From: Agreia sp. Leaf283
Lineage (GTDB): Bacteria; Actinomycetota; Actinomycetes; Actinomycetales; Microbacteriaceae
Direction: 5' to 3'
Length of the DNA stretch: 64,000 nt
NCBI RefSeq assembly: GCF_001422485.1
Contig: NZ_LMNF01000001.1
Location: forward strand, 967,050-1,031,049
This document shows positions 49,701 to 57,763 of this stretch, in pieces (positions within the stretch are counted from its first letter, which is position 1; every line of letters starts with the position of its first letter). Below the pieces are notes generated by a model. It worked only from the letters and a program-made list of their open reading frames with translations, made no database searches and was not told the origin of the DNA. A program made the translations under genes and the position numbers.

Positions 49701-50876
49701 ATGGCACTGACCACCACCCGAAAGACTGCGGCGTTCCTCGCCGCGGCGACCACGCTCGTCGTGCTCGCCGGCTGCTCGTCGAGCGGCGACTCCTCGTCTG
49801 CGTCCGCCGACGGCGGAGACAAGGCCGACATCACCATCGGCGTCGCGCTGCCCACCACCGGAGGATCGGCCGTGCTCGGCTTGCCGATGGCGCAGGGCCT
49901 CGAGATGGCCGTGAAGGCGATCAACGCCGACGGCGGTATCGATGGCGCGAACCTGAAGCTCGTGCAGGAGGACAGCGGAGCCGACGACACCACCGCCCTC
50001 AACGCCTTCAACCGCATCACCAGCGAATCGCCCGCGGCCGTCATCGGCTTCCCCGTCTCGACGCAGGGCTTCGCGGTCATGACGCAGGTCGACCGCGCAG
50101 GAATCCCCGTGATCATGGGCGGCACCAACTCCAAGCTCGCCGCAGGCAGCGACTGGGCGTTCTCGATGACCTCGAGCGACGCCGTCACCACGACGGCCGC
50201 CGTGGAGTTCGCGGCCGAGACCCTCGGCGTGAAGAAGATCGCCCTGCTCCGCGAGAGCGGCGAGCTGGGAACCGGCGCATCCGAAGTCGTCAACGAGACG
50301 GCGGACGACCTCGGAATCGACGTCGTCGACGAGGAGATCTTCCAGTCGGGCGACGTCGACCTCGCCACCCAGGCCAACAACCTCCGCGGCTCCGACGCCG
50401 ACATGCTGTTCGTCTACGGACAGCAGGCCGACTACATCGTCGTCGCCAACGCGCTCGCGACCGCCGGCGTCAAGCTGCCCACCTTCGTGGCCGGTCTGCA
50501 GGGCGGAACGTACGCCCAGCTCAATCAGGAGGGCTTCGAGCAGATCTACAACCGCAACCAGTGCGTTCCGTCGGCTGCCGTCGACAACGACCTCGCCGCG
50601 TGGTCGGCCGACTACGAGTCCGAGTACGGAGAGGCTCCCACCGAGTACGCGGCCATCGCCTACGACGGCATGAACCTGCTCGCCGACGCGCTCAAGACCG
50701 CGGGCACCGACCCCGCCGAGCTGCAGAAGGCGCTGCAGTCGCTGCCCTCGACCGAAGGCATCTGCGGCGTCCACGAAGGAACTGAAGACGGAAACCTGTC
50801 GTTCGGAGTGACCCTCGGTCACTATGTCGACGGCGTCTACACGACCGACGAGTCGCTCAGCGTCGACCCGAAGTGA
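49701..50876 (+). CDS. Branched-chain-type ABC substrate-binding lipoprotein (LivK-like)
   Basis: A 391-residue type-I binding protein. The signal ends at lipobox LAGC (about residue 22) with a Ser/Gly linker. The core starts ITIGVALPTTGGSAVLGLPMAQGLEMAVKAINADGG and includes AVIGFPVSTQGFAVMTQVDRAGIPVIMGG. Two cysteines near the C-terminus (NQCVPSA, EGICGVHEG) could form a disulfide. ATG 49701 sits after AAGGACAAC. Its stop overlaps the following SDR start (GTGA). The ligand is probably a small amide- or carboxylate-bearing molecule rather than leucine, given the enzymes after it. Confidence 0.92.
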   Translation: MALTTTRKTAAFLAAATTLVVLAGCSSSGDSSSASADGGDKADITIGVALPTTGGSAVLGLPMAQGLEMAVKAINADGGIDGANLKLVQEDSGADDTTALNAFNRITSESPAAVIGFPVSTQGFAVMTQVDRAGIPVIMGGTNSKLAAGSDWAFSMTSSDAVTTTAAVEFAAETLGVKKIALLRESGELGTGASEVVNETADDLGIDVVDEEIFQSGDVDLATQANNLRGSDADMLFVYGQQADYIVVANALATAGVKLPTFVAGLQGGTYAQLNQEGFEQIYNRNQCVPSAAVDNDLAAWSADYESEYGEAPTEYAAIAYDGMNLLADALKTAGTDPAELQKALQSLPSTEGICGVHEGTEDGNLSFGVTLGHYVDGVYTTDESLSVDPK

Positions 50877-51682
50877 TCCACACCGTCATCTCGGGCGGCG
50901 CATCGGGTATCGGAGAAGCGCTGGCCCGTCGGCTGGCCCGCAGCGGCCAGCGCGTCTCCATCCTCGACCGCACCCCCTCGACCGCATGCCCCTGGTGGGC
51001 TGAGCTCGACGAGTCGTCGCGCGGAACCTGGGTCGTCGTCGACATCGCCGAGAGGGCGGCGGTGGCAGCGGCGATCGACGAGATCGCGTCCGTCGCCATC
51101 GACGGCCTGGTCACCTGTGCCGGCATCGCCTCCCGCGAGAACGTGCTCGAGGTGACGGAGGACGACTTCGATCGCACCCTCGCGATCAACCTGGGCGGAA
51201 CAGTCGCCGCCGTTCAGGCGGTCGCTCGTCACCTCGTGGCGAGCGGCCGCCCCGGCAGCATCGTGACCGTGGCCTCGACCGCCGGCATCGGCTACGTCTC
51301 GGGCCTCGGACTCGCCTACCACGCGTCGAAAGCGGCCGTTCTCGGGGTGACCTGGTCGACGGCCGGGGACCTCGCGAAGCACGGGATCCGGGTCAACGCC
51401 ATCGCCCCGGGCGTCGTGCGCACCCCGATGACCGTTCCGCAGCGCGACGCCCAGGGCGAGTCCCGCCTCGGCCGCCGCGCACCCGCCGGCAGGCTCGCCG
51501 AACCCGACGAGCTGGCCGCGGCCGCCGCATGGTTGCTGTCACCGGCATCCGGTCTCACCACCGGCCACGTGCTGCCGGTCGACGGCGGCCAGGTCGCTTC
51601 GGCGGGCGCCCCGATCACCGGCTACGAGCCCTCGCCCATCGACACCCGCGACAGCCCCCATCTCGCACGGAGGACAGCGTGA
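50873..51682 (+). CDS. Short-chain dehydrogenase/reductase, first of a tandem pair
   Basis: A 269-residue SDR. The cofactor motif is SGGASGIGEALARRL with VSILDRT ending strand 2 (Asp acceptor, NAD preference), then CAGIAS, the catalytic Ser in VASTAGIGYVSG and YHASKAAV. It shares an unusual insertion (WWAELDESSRG) with the next gene, so the two are recent paralogues. GTG 50873 overlaps the binding-protein stop. The role is oxidation or reduction of a hydroxyl or ketone on the imported compound. Confidence 0.9.
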   Translation: MIHTVISGGASGIGEALARRLARSGQRVSILDRTPSTACPWWAELDESSRGTWVVVDIAERAAVAAAIDEIASVAIDGLVTCAGIASRENVLEVTEDDFDRTLAINLGGTVAAVQAVARHLVASGRPGSIVTVASTAGIGYVSGLGLAYHASKAAVLGVTWSTAGDLAKHGIRVNAIAPGVVRTPMTVPQRDAQGESRLGRRAPAGRLAEPDELAAAAAWLLSPASGLTTGHVLPVDGGQVASAGAPITGYEPSPIDTRDSPHLARRTA

Positions 51683-52458
51683 ACCACGTACTCATCACCG
51701 GAGGAGCGTCTGGCATCGGCGCGGGCACCGCACAGCTGCTCGCCTCGACCGGCTCGCGCGTCTCGGTGCTCGACCGTACCTCTCCCGAGGGCATCGACTG
51801 GTGGAACGAGCTGGCGCCCGAGTCACGCGGGCACTGGGCCACGGTCGACGCATCCGACACCACCGCGCTCGTCGCGGCGGTCGCCGAGATCGCGGCCGAC
51901 GAGCTGACCGGCCTGGTGGCCTGCGCGGGCGTCTCGGTGAAGGAGTCGTTCATGGACTCCGGAGTCGACACCTGGTCGACCACGCTCGCCGTGAACGTGC
52001 TCGCCACGGCGCTCACCTGCCAGACGGCCGCGCGGGCCATGATCGACGGAGGTCGCGGCGGAGCGATCGTGACCGTGGCCTCCACCGTCGCGTTCGGCCA
52101 TGTCGCCGGGCTCGGCGCCCACTATCACGCCTCGAAGGGCGCGATCGTGGCCATGACCCGGGCGCTCGCGGGCGAGCTCGGCATGCACGGAATCAGGGTC
52201 AACGCCGTCGCCCCCGGGCTGGTGCGCACCCCGATGACCGAGTTCATGCGGCAGACGCAGGGCGAAGAGGGGCTGACCCTGCGCGTTCCGCTGCGCACCA
52301 TGGCCGACCCGTCGGACATCGCCGACGCGATCGCGTTCTTGCTCTCGGCAGACGCGTCGATGATCACCGGGCACATCCTGCCCGTGGATGCCGGCCAGCT
52401 CTCTGTCGCGGGCATGCCGCTCGACGGCTTCCCCGACCTGCTCGTCGAACGCCACTGA
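51679..52458 (+). CDS. Short-chain dehydrogenase/reductase, second of the pair
   Basis: A 259-residue SDR, paralogue of the preceding gene: TGGASGIGAGTAQLL, VSVLDRT, the shared WWNELAPESRGHW segment, CAGVSVKESF, VASTVAFGHVAG and YHASKGAI. The GTG is supported by GGAGGA (51669-51674) and by a GTGA overlap. The pair could catalyse two successive oxidations, or form a heteromer. Confidence 0.9.
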   Translation: MNHVLITGGASGIGAGTAQLLASTGSRVSVLDRTSPEGIDWWNELAPESRGHWATVDASDTTALVAAVAEIAADELTGLVACAGVSVKESFMDSGVDTWSTTLAVNVLATALTCQTAARAMIDGGRGGAIVTVASTVAFGHVAGLGAHYHASKGAIVAMTRALAGELGMHGIRVNAVAPGLVRTPMTEFMRQTQGEEGLTLRVPLRTMADPSDIADAIAFLLSADASMITGHILPVDAGQLSVAGMPLDGFPDLLVERH

Positions 52459-52533
52459 ACCGGCTGACCGACGAAGCCCGCTGAACCCATCACCCCACCC
52501 ACTCTTATGAACCACAAGTTAGAAGGTGCCATC

Positions 52534-54408
52534 GTGACGAGCGAGACGCAGCCGACCATTGTCATCGCGGGAATGGGGCCGGTCGGCATGACCGCCGCCC
52601 TCAGCCTCGCCCTCGCCGGAATCCCCGTCACCCTGCTCGAGGCGGGCGCCGACCTGTCGAGCGAGTCACGTGCATCCACGTTTCACCCGCCGAGCCTCGA
52701 GATCCTCGACGAGCTGGGCGTGGCCGACGAGCTGATCGAGACCGGGCTCAAGGCGCCCGGCTTCCAGTACCGCGGCCACAATCGCGAGCTGCTGGCGCAC
52801 CTCGACATGGAGGCGCTGGAGGGCGACACCCGGTTCCCGTTCCGCATCCAGAACGAACAGGGGAACGTGACCCGCATCATCCGGCGTCACCTCGAGGCGA
52901 TGCCGCACGTGACCCTGCGCTACAACGCGCCGGTCGAGCGCGTGGAGATGGGCACCGACAAGGCCTACGTCTTCCTTCCCGGCGATGGGCGCGAGCCCTC
53001 GTACACCGCCGACTGGGTGCTCGCCGCAGACGGCGCCGGGTCGAAGGTGCGCAACTCCCTGGGCATCGCGTTCGAGGGCGTGACCTACCCCGAGCGGTTC
53101 CTCGTGGCCTCGACCACGCACGATTTTCTCGACGACTTCGACGACCTCGCCTACGTGAGCTACATCTACGATCCCGACGACTGGGGTGTGCTGCTGCGCA
53201 CGCCCAAGCACTGGCGCGTGCTCTTTCCGATCGAAGAGGACGAGACCGACGCCCAGGCCCTCGACCCCGCGCGGGTCCAACAGCGGCTGCAGGGAGTCAT
53301 CGCCCTCGACAAGCCCTACGACATCGCGCACAGCACCATCTACAAGGTGCACCAGCGTCTCGCCGCCACGTTCGGCCAGGGCCGCGTGCTGCTGGCCGGC
53401 GATGCCGCGCACATCAACAACCCGCTCGGCGGCATGGGCATGAACAGCGGCATCCACGACGCCCACGCGGCCGTGCAGGCGATCCGCTACGCCCTCGACG
53501 GGGGCGATCCGGTGCGCGCCGTCGCGACCTACGCCACGGTTCGCCGCGATGCGGCCGCCGGCGACGTGCAGGCCAACACGCAGAAGAACTACGAGGAGAT
53601 GCGCGAGCGCGACGCCGCCCAGCGCGCCGGACGCAAGACCGAGATGGCCGACATCGCCGCCGACCCGGTGCGCCTGCGGGCCTACCTGCGCGGCAGCTCG
53701 ATGATCGCGAGCTTCGAGGTGTCGAAGCGCCGGATGCTGAGGGGGCTCACCCCCGTTCGCCCCGCCGGTCAGCTCCCCGCCGGGCGCCGGCTCTCCGACC
53801 TCGTCCGCGAGGGCGCGATCACCGGAGCCGCGCTCGACAGCGCGGCCTCGGCCGACGCATCCGTCGCCTATCTCGAACCGCATCACTCGCAGCTGCTCGC
53901 CGACCCGCTGCACACGGTCACGGCCGCGAGTGCGGCCCCGGTGATCCTGGGGCTGGGCATCGACCTGGTGGATGCCGCGGCCGTCGCCTCGGAGACCGCC
54001 GCCCTCGAGCGGAGCGACGTGGCCGCCGTGGAGATCGCCGACCACGGCGACGCGGACGCATCGGTCGTGGCCGCCGCGGTCTCGGCCGCGCACACGGCGC
54101 GGCGCGACATCCTCGTGCTCGCGACGGTCGGACCGGTCGACGCGAGCGGAGCCGACACGGACCCCGTGGCTGTCGCGATCGAGCGCGGCACGCAGTATGT
54201 GGCCGCGGGCGCCGACCTGCTCGGCCTCGTGGGCATCGTCGACCTCGACGAGCTGCAGGCCATCCACCAGGCGGTGCCCCAGGTTCCGCTCGTGCTGCTC
54301 ACCCCGCCCGATGCCGAGCTCGCCAGTCTGCAGGAGCTCATGCTCGCCGGGGTGCGCATCGTCATCGAGGGCGCCCGGGTTCCGGCCGCCGCCGCGCTCG
54401 CCCACTGA
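52534..54408 (+). CDS. FAD-dependent aromatic-ring-type monooxygenase fused to a degenerate PEP-mutase/isocitrate-lyase-like domain
   Basis: A 624-residue protein. Residues 1 to about 400 are a group-A flavoprotein monooxygenase: GMGPVG at 13-18 for FAD, the ADGAGSK DG motif, and LLAGDAAHINNPLGGMGMN with D290 of the GD motif. An alpha-helical linker follows, then residues about 455-624 resemble the PEP-mutase/ICL barrel: VILGLGIDLVDAAAVASETAALER, VAAVEIADHGD and AIERGTQYVAAGADLLGLVGIVD. Its usual metal-binding acidic residues (DxDxG, EDQ, RTD) are not conserved. GTG 52534 is preferred because AGAAGG lies 7 bp upstream. It hydroxylates a ring in an imported compound, by inference. Confidence 0.85.
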   Translation: MTSETQPTIVIAGMGPVGMTAALSLALAGIPVTLLEAGADLSSESRASTFHPPSLEILDELGVADELIETGLKAPGFQYRGHNRELLAHLDMEALEGDTRFPFRIQNEQGNVTRIIRRHLEAMPHVTLRYNAPVERVEMGTDKAYVFLPGDGREPSYTADWVLAADGAGSKVRNSLGIAFEGVTYPERFLVASTTHDFLDDFDDLAYVSYIYDPDDWGVLLRTPKHWRVLFPIEEDETDAQALDPARVQQRLQGVIALDKPYDIAHSTIYKVHQRLAATFGQGRVLLAGDAAHINNPLGGMGMNSGIHDAHAAVQAIRYALDGGDPVRAVATYATVRRDAAAGDVQANTQKNYEEMRERDAAQRAGRKTEMADIAADPVRLRAYLRGSSMIASFEVSKRRMLRGLTPVRPAGQLPAGRRLSDLVREGAITGAALDSAASADASVAYLEPHHSQLLADPLHTVTAASAAPVILGLGIDLVDAAAVASETAALERSDVAAVEIADHGDADASVVAAAVSAAHTARRDILVLATVGPVDASGADTDPVAVAIERGTQYVAAGADLLGLVGIVDLDELQAIHQAVPQVPLVLLTPPDAELASLQELMLAGVRIVIEGARVPAAAALAH

Positions 54409-54436
54409 AACAACCACTCCCAGAAGGACAGCACTC

Positions 54437-55180
54437 ATGGTCAGCATCTCGTCGCCCCGGGCCCAGTTCGGGCTCATCCTGCCCTCGACCAACACGGTCG
54501 TCGAGGCCGAGTTCAACTGGATGCGCGTGCCCGGCGTCTCGTGGCACACCGGTCGCATCTTCATCCCGAACCCGATCCTCGACGACGACGCCTCGTTCGT
54601 GGCCTTTCTCGAGAGCCTGCGCGAGGAGATCGGCTCTGCGGTGAAGGGCGTCATGACGGCCAAGCCCGACTACCTCGTCATGGGGATGTCGGCCGAGACG
54701 TTCTGGGGCGGCAAAGAGGGAGCGGCCGAGTTCGCGTCGTGGATGAACGACCTCTCTGGCCTCGACGTGACCACCGGGGCCGCGGCCTGCAAGGCGGCGC
54801 TCGACACCTACGGCGCGAAGCGCATCGGCGTGATCACACCGTATCAGCCCGTCGGAGACCAGCAGGTCGTCGACTTCTTCGAGCAGATGGGATACGAGGT
54901 CGCCGCCATCCACGGTCTCAAGTGCGACTCGGCCACCTCGATCGGCGATGTCACGCCCGACGAGATCAAGGCGGCGTTCCGGCTCGTCGACGGGCCCGAT
55001 GTCGACCTGCTCATCCAGGCCGGAACCAACCTGCCCGCCTCGATCGTGGCCGCCGAGATGGAGGCCGAACTGGGCAAGCCCGTGATCGCCATCAACACCG
55101 CCACCGTGTGGCACGCCTACCGCACCAATGGAATCGACGACCGGCTCGAGGGCTTCGGCTCGCTGATGGCCGAGCACTAG
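54437..55180 (+). CDS. Maleate isomerase/arylmalonate decarboxylase-family protein
   Basis: A 247-residue Asp/Glu racemase-superfamily protein. The signature GLILPSTNTVVEAEFNWM is that of maleate cis-trans isomerases and arylmalonate decarboxylases. The catalytic cysteine segments are not canonical: the first reads LVMGMSAETFWGG and the second LLIQAGTNLPASI, so any Cys chemistry would need C-containing ACKAALDTYGAK or LKCDSATS. A clear AGAAGGA precedes ATG 54437. In ring-nitrogen catabolism this family makes fumarate from maleate; with the isochorismatase-fold amidase this fits a maleamate-like end, but the missing cysteines leave doubt. Confidence 0.82.
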   Translation: MVSISSPRAQFGLILPSTNTVVEAEFNWMRVPGVSWHTGRIFIPNPILDDDASFVAFLESLREEIGSAVKGVMTAKPDYLVMGMSAETFWGGKEGAAEFASWMNDLSGLDVTTGAAACKAALDTYGAKRIGVITPYQPVGDQQVVDFFEQMGYEVAAIHGLKCDSATSIGDVTPDEIKAAFRLVDGPDVDLLIQAGTNLPASIVAAEMEAELGKPVIAINTATVWHAYRTNGIDDRLEGFGSLMAEH

Positions 55181-55192
55181 GAGAGAAGCGAA

Positions 55193-55495
55193 ATGACCGT
55201 ACACATGGGAATGCTGACCCTCGTCGACACGGCGACGGCCGCCGACCGCGAGAGCATCCGCGACGGACTCGAGGCTCTGGTGGGGGTCGTGCCCGGCCTC
55301 GAGAAGGCCGACGTGCGCTTCGACCTCGGGCTCAAGGAGGGCAATGCGTCGATCGTCTTCGCCATGACCTTCGACACCGCGGAGTCGTGGCAGGCGTACG
55401 GCGGGCATCCCGCCCACGTAGCCGTCGTGACGGAGCGGATCGCGCCGGTCCTCGCATCCAAGGCCTTCGTGCAGGTCGACGGGGCCGTCGCGTGA
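55193..55495 (+). CDS. Dabb (stress-responsive alpha/beta-barrel) domain protein
   Basis: A 100-residue ferredoxin-like fold protein. It starts HMGMLTLVDTATAADRESI and has GLEKADVRFDLGLKEGNASIVFAMTFDTAESWQAYGGHPAHVAVVTERIAPV, the typical Dabb core including the YxxHPxH segment. Members serve as cyclases, dimeric binding proteins or small oxygenases in aromatic and polyketide routes. It is coupled downstream by GTGA to the isochorismatase gene. Confidence 0.85.
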   Translation: MTVHMGMLTLVDTATAADRESIRDGLEALVGVVPGLEKADVRFDLGLKEGNASIVFAMTFDTAESWQAYGGHPAHVAVVTERIAPVLASKAFVQVDGAVA

Positions 55496-56145
55496 CAGAC
55501 GCGGCGACCACAGACGCGGCGACCACTGACGCGACCACTGATTACGAGTCAGCCGGATTCGCGGGGCGCCTCGCGCTCGGCCGACGCCCGGCGCTCGTGC
55601 TCGTCGACCCGGCCCTGGCCTACGTCGACCCCGAGTGCCCGCTCTACGCGGGTGTCGAGGATGCGGCCGACGGCATGCGCGAGCTGCTCTCGGCGGCCCG
55701 GGCTGCGGGTATCCCGGTGTTCGTCACCCGCGTGGTGATCGGCCCGGCCGACGGCGGAGTGTTCCGCCGCAAGGTGCCGGCCCTGAAATGGCTCGACCCC
55801 GAGAGCCCGTACTCGGGCTACATCGACGGGCTCGAACCGCTCGCCGGCGAGACCGTCGTGACCAAGCAGTACCCCAGCGCCTTCGCCGGGACCTCGTTCG
55901 CGGCCACCCTCACCGCGCTGGGCATCGACACCCTGGTGATCGGTGGTCTGAGCACGAGCGGCTGCATCCGCGCGACCGCGACCGATGCGATGCAGGCGGG
56001 CTTCGTTCCCGTGGTCGTGCGCGAGGCGGTCGGCGATCGGCTGCCCGGCCCGCATGAGGCGAACCTGTTCGACATCCAGGCCAAGATCGGCGAGGTCGTG
56101 TCGCTCGACGAGGTGCGCACGTATCTGGCCGGGACGAGCCGATGA
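55492..56145 (+). CDS. Isochorismatase-fold amidohydrolase (N-carbamoylsarcosine amidase/maleamate amidohydrolase-like)
   Basis: A 217-residue cysteine hydrolase. The triad is Asp in LVLVDPALAYVDPE, Lys in VVTKQYPSAFAGT and C158 in GLSTSGCIRATATDA, followed by GLPGPHEANLFDIQAKIGEV. The SGCxRATAxDA block is closest to N-carbamoylsarcosine amidase, biuret hydrolase and maleamate amidohydrolase types. GTG 55492 overlaps the Dabb stop. The first 20 residues (repeated TDAATTDA) are a low-complexity leader. It likely deaminates a carbamoyl or amide intermediate. Confidence 0.88.
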   Translation: MTDAATTDAATTDATTDYESAGFAGRLALGRRPALVLVDPALAYVDPECPLYAGVEDAADGMRELLSAARAAGIPVFVTRVVIGPADGGVFRRKVPALKWLDPESPYSGYIDGLEPLAGETVVTKQYPSAFAGTSFAATLTALGIDTLVIGGLSTSGCIRATATDAMQAGFVPVVVREAVGDRLPGPHEANLFDIQAKIGEVVSLDEVRTYLAGTSR

Positions 56146-56846
56146 CCGCGCACGTCGTGGTGATCACCGGGGGTGCCGGTGAGATCGGCCGCGCGCTCGC
56201 GAGCGCCTACGTGGCCGACGGCAGCGCGGTTCACCTCGTCGACCGCGACGTCGCGGTGCTCTCGATCGCCGCGTCGCTCGGTGCTGTCGGGCACGTCGTC
56301 GACCTGACCGACGCCGACGCGGTGGCCGAACTGGATGCGATCGGCCGGGTCGACGTGCTGGTCACCGCCGTCGGCACCTGGCCCCTGCTGAGCTTCGACG
56401 ACCTGACGCCGGCCATCTGGTCGCAGCAGATCGACATCAACCTCAACTCCACCTACTTCGCCGTGCACTCGCTGCGCGCCGGCCTGCGCGAGGCGCGGGG
56501 CAGCGTCGTGAGCATCGCCTCGGCCGTCGCCCTGAAGGGACACCCGCAGATGCTCTCGTATGCCGCCGCCAAGGCCGGGGTCATCGGCCTGGTCAAGGCT
56601 CTCGCCCTGGCCCTCGGCCCCGACAGCGTGCGCGTGAACGCGGTCGCGCCCGGCCTCGTCTCCACTCCCGGCCAGCAGGAACTCTGGGGTTCCGACGGCG
56701 CGGCCGCCTTCCGTGCCACGCGCGCCCTCGACCAGGACATCTCGACCGCCGACGTCGTGGCCGCCGTGCGGTTTCTCGCGTCGGGCGCCGCGGCATCCGT
56801 GACCGGCCAGACGCTGGTCGTCGACGGCGGGACGGTGATGCACTGA
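56142..56846 (+). CDS. Short-chain dehydrogenase/reductase
   Basis: A 234-residue classical SDR. Its cofactor motif is TGGAGEIGRALASAY with HLVDRD (NAD), then VTAVGTW in place of NAG, the Ser region SIASAVALKGHPQ and YAAAKAGV. The TGQTLVVDGG end is standard. It is coupled to the upstream amidase gene (ATGA) and to the next gene by one base (TGATG). It is the third SDR of the operon. Confidence 0.9.
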   Translation: MTAHVVVITGGAGEIGRALASAYVADGSAVHLVDRDVAVLSIAASLGAVGHVVDLTDADAVAELDAIGRVDVLVTAVGTWPLLSFDDLTPAIWSQQIDINLNSTYFAVHSLRAGLREARGSVVSIASAVALKGHPQMLSYAAAKAGVIGLVKALALALGPDSVRVNAVAPGLVSTPGQQELWGSDGAAAFRATRALDQDISTADVVAAVRFLASGAAASVTGQTLVVDGGTVMH

Positions 56847-57763
56847 TGGCCGCCATCCCCAAGCCCAAGACCCCAGGGCTGGCGCGCATCCGCACCGAGT
56901 TGGTGACCGTCGCGACGGCCGACGGCTGGGTTCTGGATGCGTTGCACTACCCGGCCGCGCCCGTCGCGTCGCCGACGGCGTCGTCTTCATCGACACCCCT
57001 GTCGGGCACCGTGCTGCTGCACCTGCACGGCAAGGGAGCGAACATGCTGGGCGTGCAGGCGCGGTTCCTCCCCGAGATGCTGCCGGGCGTGGCCCACCTC
57101 TCACTCAACATGCGCTGCCACGACCTGGCCTACAACACCGACCGCGAGGACCGCCCGGTGGCGGGCGGCATGTACGAGGCGCTCGACGACGGCAAGGTCG
57201 ATGTGGCCGCGGCCATCGCGTGGCTGCGCGCCGAGGGCTACGAAACGATCATCGTGTGCGGCCACTCGTCGGGCGGGTACTACGCCGGCGAGTACGGCGT
57301 GACGGGAGACCCCGTAGCCGGTCGCATCCTGCTGTCGCCGCTGTTCACGAACACCACGGCGCTGGGCTGGTGGTTTCCCGGCGAGGGCGAGCTCGACGCC
57401 GCGCTGGCGCAGGCCCGTGCGCTCGTTGCGGCCGGTCGCCCCGACGAGATCATGGCGCTGCCCTCGTGGTACTGGGCCATCTCGGCGCGCTCTCTCATCG
57501 AGCGGGCCTCGCAGCCCGAGGGTCTGTGGATCGAGGCCGTCAACCGCGATGCCTCGCCGGTGCTCATGATGTGGGGCGAGACCGAAGACCGCAACGCCGC
57601 CTGGGCCGGCCTGCTCGACCGCATCGACGCCCCCGCGACCGGCGGCCCGATCGTGGGCAGCGACCACTGGTACGGCGGCTTCGAGACGATCGTGGCCGAC
57701 AGGGTCGCCGCCTTCGTGGGCGAGCTGACGGGCGAGACGCTCGCACGCGCATCCGGTGTCTGA
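56846..57763 (+). CDS. Alpha/beta-hydrolase fold protein
   Basis: A 305-residue hydrolase. Oxyanion segment VLLHLHGKGANML, nucleophile elbow CGHSSGGYYAGE, acid region VLMMWGETEDRN and histidine in GSDHWYGGF. The large insertion with WWFPGEGELDAALAQAR forms a cap. The group includes C-C bond hydrolases and esterases; here it would follow ring hydroxylation. One-base TGATG overlap upstream; the next gene starts within its last 8 bp. Confidence 0.85.
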   Translation: MAAIPKPKTPGLARIRTELVTVATADGWVLDALHYPAAPVASPTASSSSTPLSGTVLLHLHGKGANMLGVQARFLPEMLPGVAHLSLNMRCHDLAYNTDREDRPVAGGMYEALDDGKVDVAAAIAWLRAEGYETIIVCGHSSGGYYAGEYGVTGDPVAGRILLSPLFTNTTALGWWFPGEGELDAALAQARALVAAGRPDEIMALPSWYWAISARSLIERASQPEGLWIEAVNRDASPVLMMWGETEDRNAAWAGLLDRIDAPATGGPIVGSDHWYGGFETIVADRVAAFVGELTGETLARASGV

